64,000 bases of DNA from DASRAU01 sp036005805 (GTDB lineage Bacteria > Acidobacteriota > Polarisedimenticolia > Gp22-AA2): NCBI GenBank assembly GCA_036005805.1, contig DASYQE010000066.1:19146-83145 (forward strand), read 5' to 3'. Of this stretch, positions 41,398-48,584 are shown one piece after another. Numbering within the stretch: the stretch's first letter is position 1; each line of letters begins with the position of its first letter. Under the pieces are notes generated by a model. The model had not been told where the DNA came from, did no database searches, and saw nothing but the letters and a program-made list of their open reading frames with translations. The position numbers and the translations under genes were made by a program.

Positions 41398-42657
41398 ATG
41401 AAAAGCATCGCTCTCGGTGTGCTCCTGGCACTGGCCGCGGCGGGATCCGCCCAGGCGCAGACCTCCTCTGTCTACGACCTCCTGGGGCCCGGCCTGCCGG
41501 CCGGTCACTTCAATCTCTATCCTTCCGTCTCCTACGAGTACATGTACGACGACAACATCCTCTTCATGAGCACCGACCTCCCCGGGAGCGTCCCGGTCGC
41601 ATCGGGCGTCAACGTGCTGCGGGCGCGCTTCCTGGCCGATCTGCCGCTGCGTGACGGCCGGGTCCGGATGCTCTACGCCCCCTTCTTCCGCAGCTATACG
41701 AACGACCGCTTCGTGCCCGAGGATCAGATCAACCAGGTCCTCGGCGTGGAGGGAACCTTCCACCAGAGCGGCCGTGTCGCGATCGGCGTCCGGGACGATT
41801 ACGCGAAGGGCACCCTGTCGCTGCAGGAGCAGGTCGTCAGGAACGGAGTCCCCTTCGGACTGGGACATTACGAGGTCCACAACCCCCGCATCGACCTCGG
41901 AGTTCGCGTGGGACTCCGGCAGGGGTTCTCCCTGCTGCCGAGCTACTCCCAGTCCCAGTTCAGCGGACTCGTCTCCGGGTTCGGCCAGGCCGTCGACTAC
42001 GGCTACACGACGAAGGCGATCGAGGGACGCTACAACTACAGGCTCGCCGAACCGGCGACGGCCTACCTGTATTCCATCCTCGACCGGACCCTCCAGACCG
42101 TGTCGGACGCCCCGGATGTCAACATCCGATCGAACACCGTCGGGCTCGGCCTCACGCGAACCCTGCACGCTCTCGTCGTGACGCAGGTGTCGGTCGGCTA
42201 CGAGACCATGCAGTTCGACGGCGGGGTCGGCGAGGACTTCGCCGGGCCGGTCGGAGAGGCGAACGTGTCCTGGGAGGTGGCGAACCTCAACCGGATCAAC
42301 GTGAGCGTCCTGAGGAGGCCGTACGCTTCCATCTATCTCGACAGCAACTACTACCTGGCCACGGTCGGGCAATTGCGCTGGATTCGACAGCTCTGGCGGA
42401 GCAGCTACCTGGACACAGTCGCCACGATCCAGCGGAGCGACTTCGTCCCGGTGCAGGGGGTGGGCCGCCAGGAGCGGTTGATCCGGCTGGAGGCCGGCAT
42501 CGGGCACGAGTTCCTGCGCCACCTGCGCGGCTATGCCGGGTTCAACGTCGAACAGCGCGACTCCAATGTCGTGCAGATGACCGGGGGCGTGGGGGCGGAT
42601 CCCTTCAACTATCAGTTGCACCGTTTCATTTTCCGCATTGAAGCGGGGTGGATGTGA
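41398..42657 (+). CDS. Outer-membrane beta-barrel protein (BBP2-like)
   Basis: 419 aa. A signal peptide (about 1-21, ending AQAQ) is followed by repeated amphipathic strands with aromatic girdles, such as FNLYPSVSYEYMYDDNILFM, NYRLAEPATAYLYSIL and LRGYAGFNVEQRDSN. The C-terminus ends FIFRIEAGWM, near an outer-membrane sorting signature with a terminal aromatic/hydrophobic residue. The pattern matches putative beta-barrel porin 2 proteins common in EPS loci. It probably forms the outer-membrane channel or scaffold for EPS release. It ends in GTGA overlap with the Wza-like gene. Confidence 0.85.
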   Translation: MKSIALGVLLALAAAGSAQAQTSSVYDLLGPGLPAGHFNLYPSVSYEYMYDDNILFMSTDLPGSVPVASGVNVLRARFLADLPLRDGRVRMLYAPFFRSYTNDRFVPEDQINQVLGVEGTFHQSGRVAIGVRDDYAKGTLSLQEQVVRNGVPFGLGHYEVHNPRIDLGVRVGLRQGFSLLPSYSQSQFSGLVSGFGQAVDYGYTTKAIEGRYNYRLAEPATAYLYSILDRTLQTVSDAPDVNIRSNTVGLGLTRTLHALVVTQVSVGYETMQFDGGVGEDFAGPVGEANVSWEVANLNRINVSVLRRPYASIYLDSNYYLATVGQLRWIRQLWRSSYLDTVATIQRSDFVPVQGVGRQERLIRLEAGIGHEFLRHLRGYAGFNVEQRDSNVVQMTGGVGADPFNYQLHRFIFRIEAGWM

Positions 42658-43676
42658 CCGTCAAAGTTGCCGGATCGATCCTCGTCGCATGCCTCGCCTC
42701 GTGCCTGGCTCAAGGCCCCCTGCAGGCGGCCGCCGCGGCTCCACGCGGCGATGTCGTCCAGGCCCTCAGCGTTCAGCCTTCGAAGGACGGGACCACCGTC
42801 ACGCTTGTGACGTCGGTTCCCGTGCCGCGGTTCACGTGCGTGATGGACAAGTCCGATCCTCGCCAGGTGGTGATCGACTTCCCGGCCGCCATGAGCCGAC
42901 TCAAGAAGCGCTACGCGCTCGGCGACCCCCTCGTGCGCGAGGCGCAGGTCGAAAAGGCGCCCGTGCCCGGTGTCGCCCTGCGCATCCGTCTCACACTCGG
43001 GGAGGGCGCCCTCGCCGCGCTGGAACTGGGCGGACAAGGGGTGAACCTCCGGTTCCTGGCAGTCGCCGCGGCGCCGATCCCGGCGGCGGCCCCGGTGGCG
43101 GCCCCGGCGCCGATCCGCGGGGGGACCGCGTCGCCGATCCCGGCGGCGGCCCCGGCGCCGATCGAGACCGCCGCCGCGTCCTCCGGGTATCTCGTCGGCG
43201 CCGGAGACAAGCTGGACATCACCGTCCTCGGCCACACCGACCTGGACCGCGTGGTGGAGGTGCGGGGAGACGGAACGATCGGCTTTCCGCTGATCGGGGA
43301 CGTCCCGGTCGCAGGCCGCGGCCTGTCGCAGATCAGCGGGGAGATGACACGCGCCCTGGGAAGGGACTTCATCGTCAATCCTCAGATCAGCGTGAACATC
43401 AAGGAATACGGCAGCCAGTGGGTGACGGTCATCGGCGAGGTCAACAAGCCGGGGCGCCAGCTCCTCAGGCAGAGGATGAGCCTCATCGAGCTTTTGGCCG
43501 AGGCGGGCGGATTCACCGCGTACGCCAACCGCAAGCAGATCGAAATCCTGAGGACCGAGGGACCCGACCTGCGACGCAAGCTGGCCGTGAACCTGAGAGC
43601 CATCGAAGAGGGAAAGCAGAAGGACATCCCGCTGAAAACCGGCGATGTCGTGATCGTTCCGCGGCGCACATTTTGA
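42654..43676 (+). CDS. Wza/polysaccharide-export lipoprotein with an N-terminal AMIN domain
   Basis: 340 aa. A GTG at 42654 (GTGA overlap, GGGGTGG ahead) is preferred over a GTG two codons upstream. The N-terminus has a lipobox-like CLASC near residue 15. Residues about 35-135 look like an AMIN domain (VTLVTSVPVPRFTCVMDKSD and the RIRLTLG strand). An Ala/Pro linker follows (135-175), then the export domain (GYLVGAGDKLDITVLGH, VRGDGTIGFPLIGDV) and an SLBB-like region (VTVIGEVNKPGRQLLRQ). AMIN domains bind peptidoglycan, so the exporter may be anchored to the wall. The AMIN-Wza fusion is unusual. Confidence 0.88.
   Translation: MTVKVAGSILVACLASCLAQGPLQAAAAAPRGDVVQALSVQPSKDGTTVTLVTSVPVPRFTCVMDKSDPRQVVIDFPAAMSRLKKRYALGDPLVREAQVEKAPVPGVALRIRLTLGEGALAALELGGQGVNLRFLAVAAAPIPAAAPVAAPAPIRGGTASPIPAAAPAPIETAAASSGYLVGAGDKLDITVLGHTDLDRVVEVRGDGTIGFPLIGDVPVAGRGLSQISGEMTRALGRDFIVNPQISVNIKEYGSQWVTVIGEVNKPGRQLLRQRMSLIELLAEAGGFTAYANRKQIEILRTEGPDLRRKLAVNLRAIEEGKQKDIPLKTGDVVIVPRRTF
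43073..43155 (+). repeat. 23-bp direct repeat inside the export lipoprotein gene
   Basis: Identical 23-base segments at 43073-43095 and 43133-43155 are spaced 60 bases apart, and encode PIPAAAP-type Pro/Ala repeats of the flexible linker. This looks like a local duplication in a low-complexity linker. Confidence 0.6.
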
Positions 43677-43695
43677 CCGTGCCGGAGGTCTCCAC

Positions 43696-44715
43696 GTGAT
43701 GCACGCACTGACTGCCGTCCGGCTCCCCGGCCGGCCGGACGGGTGGGATCGGAGCATCGAGAGATACGCGACCAAGACCCTGTTCCACGAGTCCGCCTGG
43801 CTGGACTTCGTCCAGACCATCCATCCGAAGGGCCGCATCGAGTACTTCGAGCTCAAGCAGGGTGACGCGACCGCGGGATTCTTCTGCGCCGTGCGCATCA
43901 GGAAGGTCCTGTCGATCCTGGTGTACGGCAGCCCGTTGCCCGAGTCCGGCATGTCCATGGGGCCTCTGGTCGGTGACGGAGTGGCCCAGGCCGAGGTCGT
44001 GCAGGCGCTCGTGAGAGCCTGCCGATCGAACGGGATCGCCTGCCTGGAGCTGGCGAACGACTGGCTGGACCCGCAGTTGATGCGCCGGCTGGGATTCAGG
44101 GTCTCCCCGGGCGTCACCCATCTCTGTCCCCTGGGGCGGGACGAAGGCGCGGCCTGGGCGACCCTGAAGGGGACGTGCAGGACACGGATCCGCAAAGCGA
44201 TCAAGAGCGGGCTCCAGGCGGAGCTGACCGACGACGGCGCGATCGTCGAAGACTTCCAGCGCTTCATGACCCTGGCCCTGAAGCGCAGGGGGCTGCCGCC
44301 GCCCTACGGGATCGAGCGCCCGCGGTCGTTGGTGGCCTGCCTGACTCCCGCCGACCGGCTCATCAGCGTCCGGGTGCGATTCGGGGGGCGGGTCATCGGG
44401 GCGGCCTTCTACCCCCACGACACGCGCTCGATGTACTACTGGGACGGAGCCTCGGACCCGGCCCATCTGGAGCTCGGTCCGAACGAGCTTTTGCACTGGA
44501 CCGCCATGAAGGAGGCGATCCGCCGGGGCATCCCCCTGTTCAACATCGGGGGCGGACCGGTGCCCAGCCGGTTCACCCGGAAGTTCGGCGGCGGCGAGGT
44601 CCCCTGCCACAGCTATCGCAGGAACTTCATTCCCTTCCTCGAGACGGCTCGCCACCTGTCTCACTGGTTCGATCGCGGCAAGCCCGCCGCGGCGCCGTCC
44701 CCGGTGAACGTGTGA
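43696..44715 (+). CDS. FemAB/GNAT-like acyltransferase
   Basis: 339 aa. GTG 43696 has GGAGG seven bases ahead, and the overlapping ATG at 43699 is an alternative. The sequence ESAWLDFVQTIHPKGRIEYF, SMGPLVGDGVAQAEVVQALV, TCRTRIRKAIKSGLQAELTD, AAFYPHDTRSMYYWDGASD and FNIGGGPVPSRFTRKFGGG matches FemAB-like members of the GNAT superfamily linked to EPS and PEP-CTERM loci. It would transfer an acyl or aminoacyl group to a sugar or lipid intermediate. It follows the export lipoprotein by 19 bases and probably ends this section of the locus. Confidence 0.85.
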   Translation: MMHALTAVRLPGRPDGWDRSIERYATKTLFHESAWLDFVQTIHPKGRIEYFELKQGDATAGFFCAVRIRKVLSILVYGSPLPESGMSMGPLVGDGVAQAEVVQALVRACRSNGIACLELANDWLDPQLMRRLGFRVSPGVTHLCPLGRDEGAAWATLKGTCRTRIRKAIKSGLQAELTDDGAIVEDFQRFMTLALKRRGLPPPYGIERPRSLVACLTPADRLISVRVRFGGRVIGAAFYPHDTRSMYYWDGASDPAHLELGPNELLHWTAMKEAIRRGIPLFNIGGGPVPSRFTRKFGGGEVPCHSYRRNFIPFLETARHLSHWFDRGKPAAAPSPVNV

Positions 44716-44753
44716 GCCGGGCCGGTTCCGTTGCAGCGCAGCAGGAGACCTCC

Positions 44754-45413
44754 GTGCCACCGTATTCCCTGCCCGATCTCGACTACGACTTCAGCGCGCT
44801 CGAGCCCCACATCTCCGGCACGATCATGGAGCTGCATCACGACAAGCACCATGCGGCCTACGTCAGGAACGCGAACGAGACCCTCGGCCGTCTCGACGAA
44901 GTGCGCTCCACCGAGAACCTCACCGGCCTGGCGGCGCTGGAACGGGCCCTCGCCTTCAACCTCTCCGGCCACATCCTGCATTCGATCTTCTGGAAGAACC
45001 TCGTGCCGCAAGGGGGCGACCGGCCCGGCGGGGAGCTGGCGCGAACGCTCGACCGGGATTTCGGATCGTTCGACAGGTTCAAGCGGCAGCTCACCGAGGC
45101 GGCGGCGACGATCATGGGCTCCGGCTGGGCGGCGCTCATCTGGGAGCCGGCCGGCGGGCGCCTGCTGATCACCCCGATCGACGACCATCAGTCGAACATC
45201 GTCCAGGGTGGCACACCGCTGATGGTGATCGATGCCTGGGAGCACGCCTACTACATGCAGTACCAGAACCGGAAGACGGAGTTCTTCGAGGCGGTCTGGC
45301 GCCTGTGGAATTGGGACGACATCGCCGGCCGCTTGCAGGCGGCTCGGACGCGGGACTCCGGCCCGGGCGGCCGTCAGGAACGGGGCACCGGGGAATCGGG
45401 GGGCTCCCGATAG
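44754..45413 (+). CDS. Iron/manganese superoxide dismutase
   Basis: 219 aa from GTG with CAGGAGACC ahead. The metal-site layout is complete: the first His in IMELHHDKHHAAYV, the His in LSGHILHSIFWKNL, and the Asp/His pair in DAWEHAYYMQYQNRK. The tetramer/dimer interface WALI-WEP region (GSGWAALIWEP) is present. No export signal is seen, so it is cytoplasmic. Metal preference (Fe or Mn) is not decided. A charged C-terminal tail of about 20 residues (DSGPGGRQERGTGESGG) is longer than usual. It lies 38 bases after the FemAB-like gene and 109 before the GNAT-kai operon. Confidence 0.93.
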   Translation: MPPYSLPDLDYDFSALEPHISGTIMELHHDKHHAAYVRNANETLGRLDEVRSTENLTGLAALERALAFNLSGHILHSIFWKNLVPQGGDRPGGELARTLDRDFGSFDRFKRQLTEAAATIMGSGWAALIWEPAGGRLLITPIDDHQSNIVQGGTPLMVIDAWEHAYYMQYQNRKTEFFEAVWRLWNWDDIAGRLQAARTRDSGPGGRQERGTGESGGSR

Positions 45414-45471
45414 GCCGCCCCGGCCCGCTGTGCGATTTTGAGAGCGAGCAGGAGCCGAATCATCCCGATCA

Positions 45472-45492
45472 AGACAGGCCCACGACCTGTCT
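45472..45492 (+). promoter_or_regulatory. Inverted repeat upstream of the GNAT-kai operon
   Basis: AGACAGG (45472-45478) and CCTGTCT (45486-45492) form a 7-bp palindrome 30 bases before the start codon. It lies between a weak TCAAGA (45469-45474) and TAGCAT (45492-45497), which are spaced 17 bases apart. It may be an operator or a hairpin. This is a positional inference. Confidence 0.4.
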
Positions 45493-45522
45493 AGCATCGC
45501 AGCCACGAACGTGAGGCAAGCC

Positions 45523-46236
45523 ATGAAGCTGCAGACAGCCGCCCGCCGGATCCGGAGCAACATCGCGACCTGGGGACTCTCCCACACCATGCACGATCTG
45601 GCGCTCAGGGCGACGAACCGGGTCGTGCTGCTCAAGATTCTCAAGTGCATGGCGATCGAGCGGATCAATCCCGTCTTCGCCGACTGCCCCGAGCCCTACC
45701 GCGCGATGTTCCTCGGCGCGCCGATGCTCCGCGAGTTCTGTCGCGATCCGGCGAATGACCTTTCGGAAAGCTTCCTGGAAGAGGCCCTCGCCAAGGACGA
45801 CGAGTGCTTCGGGATCCTCGCCGGCGACTCCCTGGCGGCCTATGGCTGGTACTCCCGCGGACCGACGCCGATCGATCCGCCGGGTCTGGTGTTCCACCCC
45901 GGCGACCGGTCGGTCTACATGTACAAGGGATTCACCCACCTCGGCCACCGGGGGCGACGACTGCACGCCATCGGGATGACCATGGCTCTTCAACACTACT
46001 TGAACAGAGGTTTCAAGGGGCTCGTCTCCTACGTCGAGTCCAACAATTTCAGCTCGCTCAATTCGGTCCGGCGGATGGGCTACGGGATTTTCGGAACCAT
46101 CTCCGTCCTGCGGCCGTTCGGCGTCATCGTCACGCACGCCAGTTCCGGCTGCCGGGCGCGCGGCGTCCGCCTCAGCCGGGCGCTGCCCGCTTCCCTGCCG
46201 CGCGTCGGAGCGCTCGCCGGGAACCCGCGTCGATGA
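45523..46236 (+). CDS. GNAT-family N-acetyltransferase leading the kai operon
   Basis: 237 aa from ATG 45523 (GAGG seven bases ahead); a GTG four codons upstream is an alternative. The N-terminal part is basic and helical. The GNAT core has ESFLEEALAKDDECFGILAG and the CoA-loop-like MYKGFTHLGHRGRRLHAIGM, with YVESNNFSSLNSVRRMGY matching the C-terminal Asn-rich motif of the family. The loop is less regular than the classical Q-R-x-G-x-G pattern. It probably modifies an amine or protein. The ATGA overlap with kaiC makes it the first gene of the operon, unusual for Kai systems. Confidence 0.8.
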   Translation: MKLQTAARRIRSNIATWGLSHTMHDLALRATNRVVLLKILKCMAIERINPVFADCPEPYRAMFLGAPMLREFCRDPANDLSESFLEEALAKDDECFGILAGDSLAAYGWYSRGPTPIDPPGLVFHPGDRSVYMYKGFTHLGHRGRRLHAIGMTMALQHYLNRGFKGLVSYVESNNFSSLNSVRRMGYGIFGTISVLRPFGVIVTHASSGCRARGVRLSRALPASLPRVGALAGNPRR

Positions 46237-47873
46237 CGGCGCATCGCGCCAGGACCGCGGCGAACAACGGCGCCCTGCCGGCGCGCCGCCTGCCCAAGTG
46301 TCCGACGGGGATTCAAGGGCTCGATGAGATCACCGGCGGAGGTCTCCCCCGCGGCCGCCCCACGCTTTTGTGCGGCAACCCGGGTTGCGGGAAGACCCTG
46401 CTCGCCGTGGAATTCCTGGTGCGCGGCGCCGTGACGTTCGGCGAGCCGGGGGTGCTGATGTGCTTCGAGGAAACGGCAGCCGAGCTCGAGGCCAACGTCG
46501 CGTCGCTCGGATTCGACCTGCCCGGCCTGGTGCGGCGGAAGAAGATCGTGATCGATCACGTCCGGGTCGAGCGCAGCGAGATCCAGGAGACCGGCGAATA
46601 CGATCTGGAAGGGTTGTTCGTCCGGCTGAACCACGCCATCGACTCGATCGGCGCCAACCGCGTCGTGCTGGACACGATCGAGGGGTTGTTCGCCGCCCTG
46701 CCCAACGAATCGATCCTGCGCGCCGAGCTGCGCCGCCTGTTCCGCTGGCTCAAGGACAAGGGTGTGACGACCATCATCACGGCCGAGCGCGGGCGCGACC
46801 AGCTGACCCGCAAGGGTCTCGAAGAGTACGTGTCGGACTGCGTCATCCTCCTCGACCATCGCGTTCACGAGCGGATCGCCACCCGGCACCTCCGCGTGGT
46901 GAAGTATCGCGGATCGCTGCACGGCACCAATGAGTACCCGTTCCTGATCGGGGACGACGGGCTCAGCGTGCTCCCCATCACCTCGCTGGCCCTGGATCAC
47001 CCGGTCTCGAACGAGCGGATCTCCAGCGGCATCGCGCTGCTCGATACGATGCTCGACGGGCGCGGCTTCTATCGGGGCTCCAGCATCCTGCTCGCCGGAA
47101 CGCCGGGCACCGGCAAGACCAGCGTCGCCGCCGGCTTCGTCCAGGCCGCCGCCCGGCGGGGTGATCGCGCTCTCTTTTTCGCCTTCGAGGAGTCGCCCAA
47201 CCAGATCCTCCGCAACATGCGCTCGATCGGCATGAACCTCGCCCCCCCGGTCGAGAGCGGGGTGCTGCGCTTTCACGCCGCGCGTCCCACGCTCTATGGC
47301 CTGGAGATGCACCTGGCGACCATGTTCAAGGAGATCGCCGCCTTCCGGCCCGACGTCGTCGTCGTCGACCCGATCAACAGCCTGCTGGCTGCGGGCAGCG
47401 AATCGGAGACCCGGGCGATGGTGACGCGGTTGATCGACTCCTTGAAGGCCCAGCAGATCACCTCGCTGTTCACCAGCCTGACCATCGAAGGCGGTCCGCT
47501 CCAGCAGAGCGAAATCATCATCTCCTCCCTGATGGATACCTGGCTGCTGCTGCAGAACATCGAGGGGGACGGCGAGCGGAATCGCGGTCTCTACGTCCTC
47601 AAGTCGCGTGGCATGGCGCACTCGAACCAGATCCGCGAGTTCCTGATCTCCTCCCGGGGCATCGACCTGGTGGATGCGTACGTCGCTCCGGGCGGGATGC
47701 TGGTCGGCGCGGCCCGCGCCGCGCAGACCGCCCGGGAGAAAGCCGCCGCCGAGCGCAAGCACAGTGCCGTCGAGCGGCAGATCGCGACCCTGCTCGCCGA
47801 CTATGAGGCCGAGGAGCAGGAGGCCGCTTCCGTTCACGGCAATGGAAGCAGGGAGAGGCGACGAAGGCCATGA
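46233..47873 (+). CDS. kaiC: KaiC circadian-clock-type ATPase
   Basis: 546 aa, two RecA-like domains. CI: Walker A GNPGCGKT at about 48-55 and catalytic glutamates in LMCFEETAAEL. CII: Walker A GTPGTGKT at about 290-297 and FFAFEESPNQI. The phosphorylation site of Synechococcus KaiC (Ser431/Thr432) aligns, by the following DTWLLLQN segment, with Ser431 and Ser432 here (EIIISSLMDTW). Thr-to-Ser at 432 should still be phosphorylatable. The C-terminal region after about 500 is an extended charged tail. The operon has two kaiB genes and a kinase but no kaiA. A role in timing or energy-state signalling is inferred; a circadian rhythm cannot be claimed. Confidence 0.95.
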   Translation: MTAHRARTAANNGALPARRLPKCPTGIQGLDEITGGGLPRGRPTLLCGNPGCGKTLLAVEFLVRGAVTFGEPGVLMCFEETAAELEANVASLGFDLPGLVRRKKIVIDHVRVERSEIQETGEYDLEGLFVRLNHAIDSIGANRVVLDTIEGLFAALPNESILRAELRRLFRWLKDKGVTTIITAERGRDQLTRKGLEEYVSDCVILLDHRVHERIATRHLRVVKYRGSLHGTNEYPFLIGDDGLSVLPITSLALDHPVSNERISSGIALLDTMLDGRGFYRGSSILLAGTPGTGKTSVAAGFVQAAARRGDRALFFAFEESPNQILRNMRSIGMNLAPPVESGVLRFHAARPTLYGLEMHLATMFKEIAAFRPDVVVVDPINSLLAAGSESETRAMVTRLIDSLKAQQITSLFTSLTIEGGPLQQSEIIISSLMDTWLLLQNIEGDGERNRGLYVLKSRGMAHSNQIREFLISSRGIDLVDAYVAPGGMLVGAARAAQTAREKAAAERKHSAVERQIATLLADYEAEEQEAASVHGNGSRERRRRP

Positions 47874-48214
47874 CCGTGATGAAGCCGGCGAAGGCGGAAC
47901 GACGCGCATCGGCCCCGGGTCGCTCGAAATCCGCGTTCTGGGAGCTGCGACTCTACGTGGCGGGCCAGACGCCACGATCGCTGACGGCCTTCGCGAACCT
48001 CACGCAGATCTGCGAAGACCACCTCAAGGGCCGCTACCGCATCCAGGTGGTCGACCTCGTCGTGCGGCCGAAGCTCTCCCGGGGCGACCAGATCCTGGCC
48101 ATCCCGACGCTGGTCCGCCGGCTCCCGGAGCCGGTCCGCAAGATCATCGGCGACCTGTCGGATACCGAACGCGTGCTCGTCGGACTGGACCTGCGTCCGC
48201 CGCCGGCCGCGTGA
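47870..48214 (+). CDS. kaiB: KaiB 1
   Basis: 114 aa; ATGA overlap with kaiC. The thioredoxin-like KaiB core starts near residue 24: WELRLYVAGQTPRSLTAFAN, IQVVDLVVRPKLSRGDQILA, IPTLVRRLPEPVRKIIGDLS and ERVLVGLDL. These match the conserved KaiB segments, including the fold-switch region. An N-terminal extension of about 23 residues (MTVMKPAKAERRASAPG) is absent from cyanobacterial KaiB. It likely binds CI of the co-encoded KaiC. It is separated by 13 bases from a second KaiB gene. Confidence 0.92.
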   Translation: MTVMKPAKAERRASAPGRSKSAFWELRLYVAGQTPRSLTAFANLTQICEDHLKGRYRIQVVDLVVRPKLSRGDQILAIPTLVRRLPEPVRKIIGDLSDTERVLVGLDLRPPPAA

Positions 48215-48227
48215 GGGTGGGTGACGA

Positions 48228-48584
48228 ATGATGCGGCGCCCATCCAAGTTGAGCCCCACCAGGTCGTTCGAGCGGACCCTGGCCGCCAGGTCCCCGGGGA
48301 AGTACGTCCTCCGGCTGTACGTGGCCGGAGCGACCGAGCGATCGCGCCGGGCCCTCGCCCGCGCCCGCCACCTGTGCGACGTGGAGCTGAAGGGCCGGTG
48401 CGACCTGGAAGTGATCGACGTCTATCAGCAGCCGATCCTGGCCCTCGACGGCCGGATCGTCGCGACTCCCACCCTGGTGAAGGAATTCCCGCTGCCGGTT
48501 CGCCGGTTCATCGGTGCCCTGGACGACACGGCCCGCATCGTGGTCGGGCTGGACCTCAAGAGCCGCCCCGTCGTCCGGCCGTGA
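48228..48584 (+). CDS. kaiB: KaiB 2
   Basis: 118 aa; first of two adjacent ATGs. Its core (YVLRLYVAGATERSRRALAR, LEVIDVYQQPILALDGRIVA, TPTLVKEFPLPVRRFIGAL, ARIVVGLDL) is clearly KaiB but differs from KaiB 1 in about half of positions, so this is an old paralogue rather than a fresh duplicate. The N-terminal extension is again Arg/Ser-rich. It may compete with KaiB 1 for KaiC or serve the kinase. The stop overlaps the kinase start (GTGA). Confidence 0.92.
   Translation: MMRRPSKLSPTRSFERTLAARSPGKYVLRLYVAGATERSRRALARARHLCDVELKGRCDLEVIDVYQQPILALDGRIVATPTLVKEFPLPVRRFIGALDDTARIVVGLDLKSRPVVRP

Noticed and set aside
13170..44715. Exosortase or PEP-CTERM system
   Set aside because: EPS genes resemble exosortase-linked loci, but no exosortase-like membrane protease or PEP-CTERM tail was found in the window.
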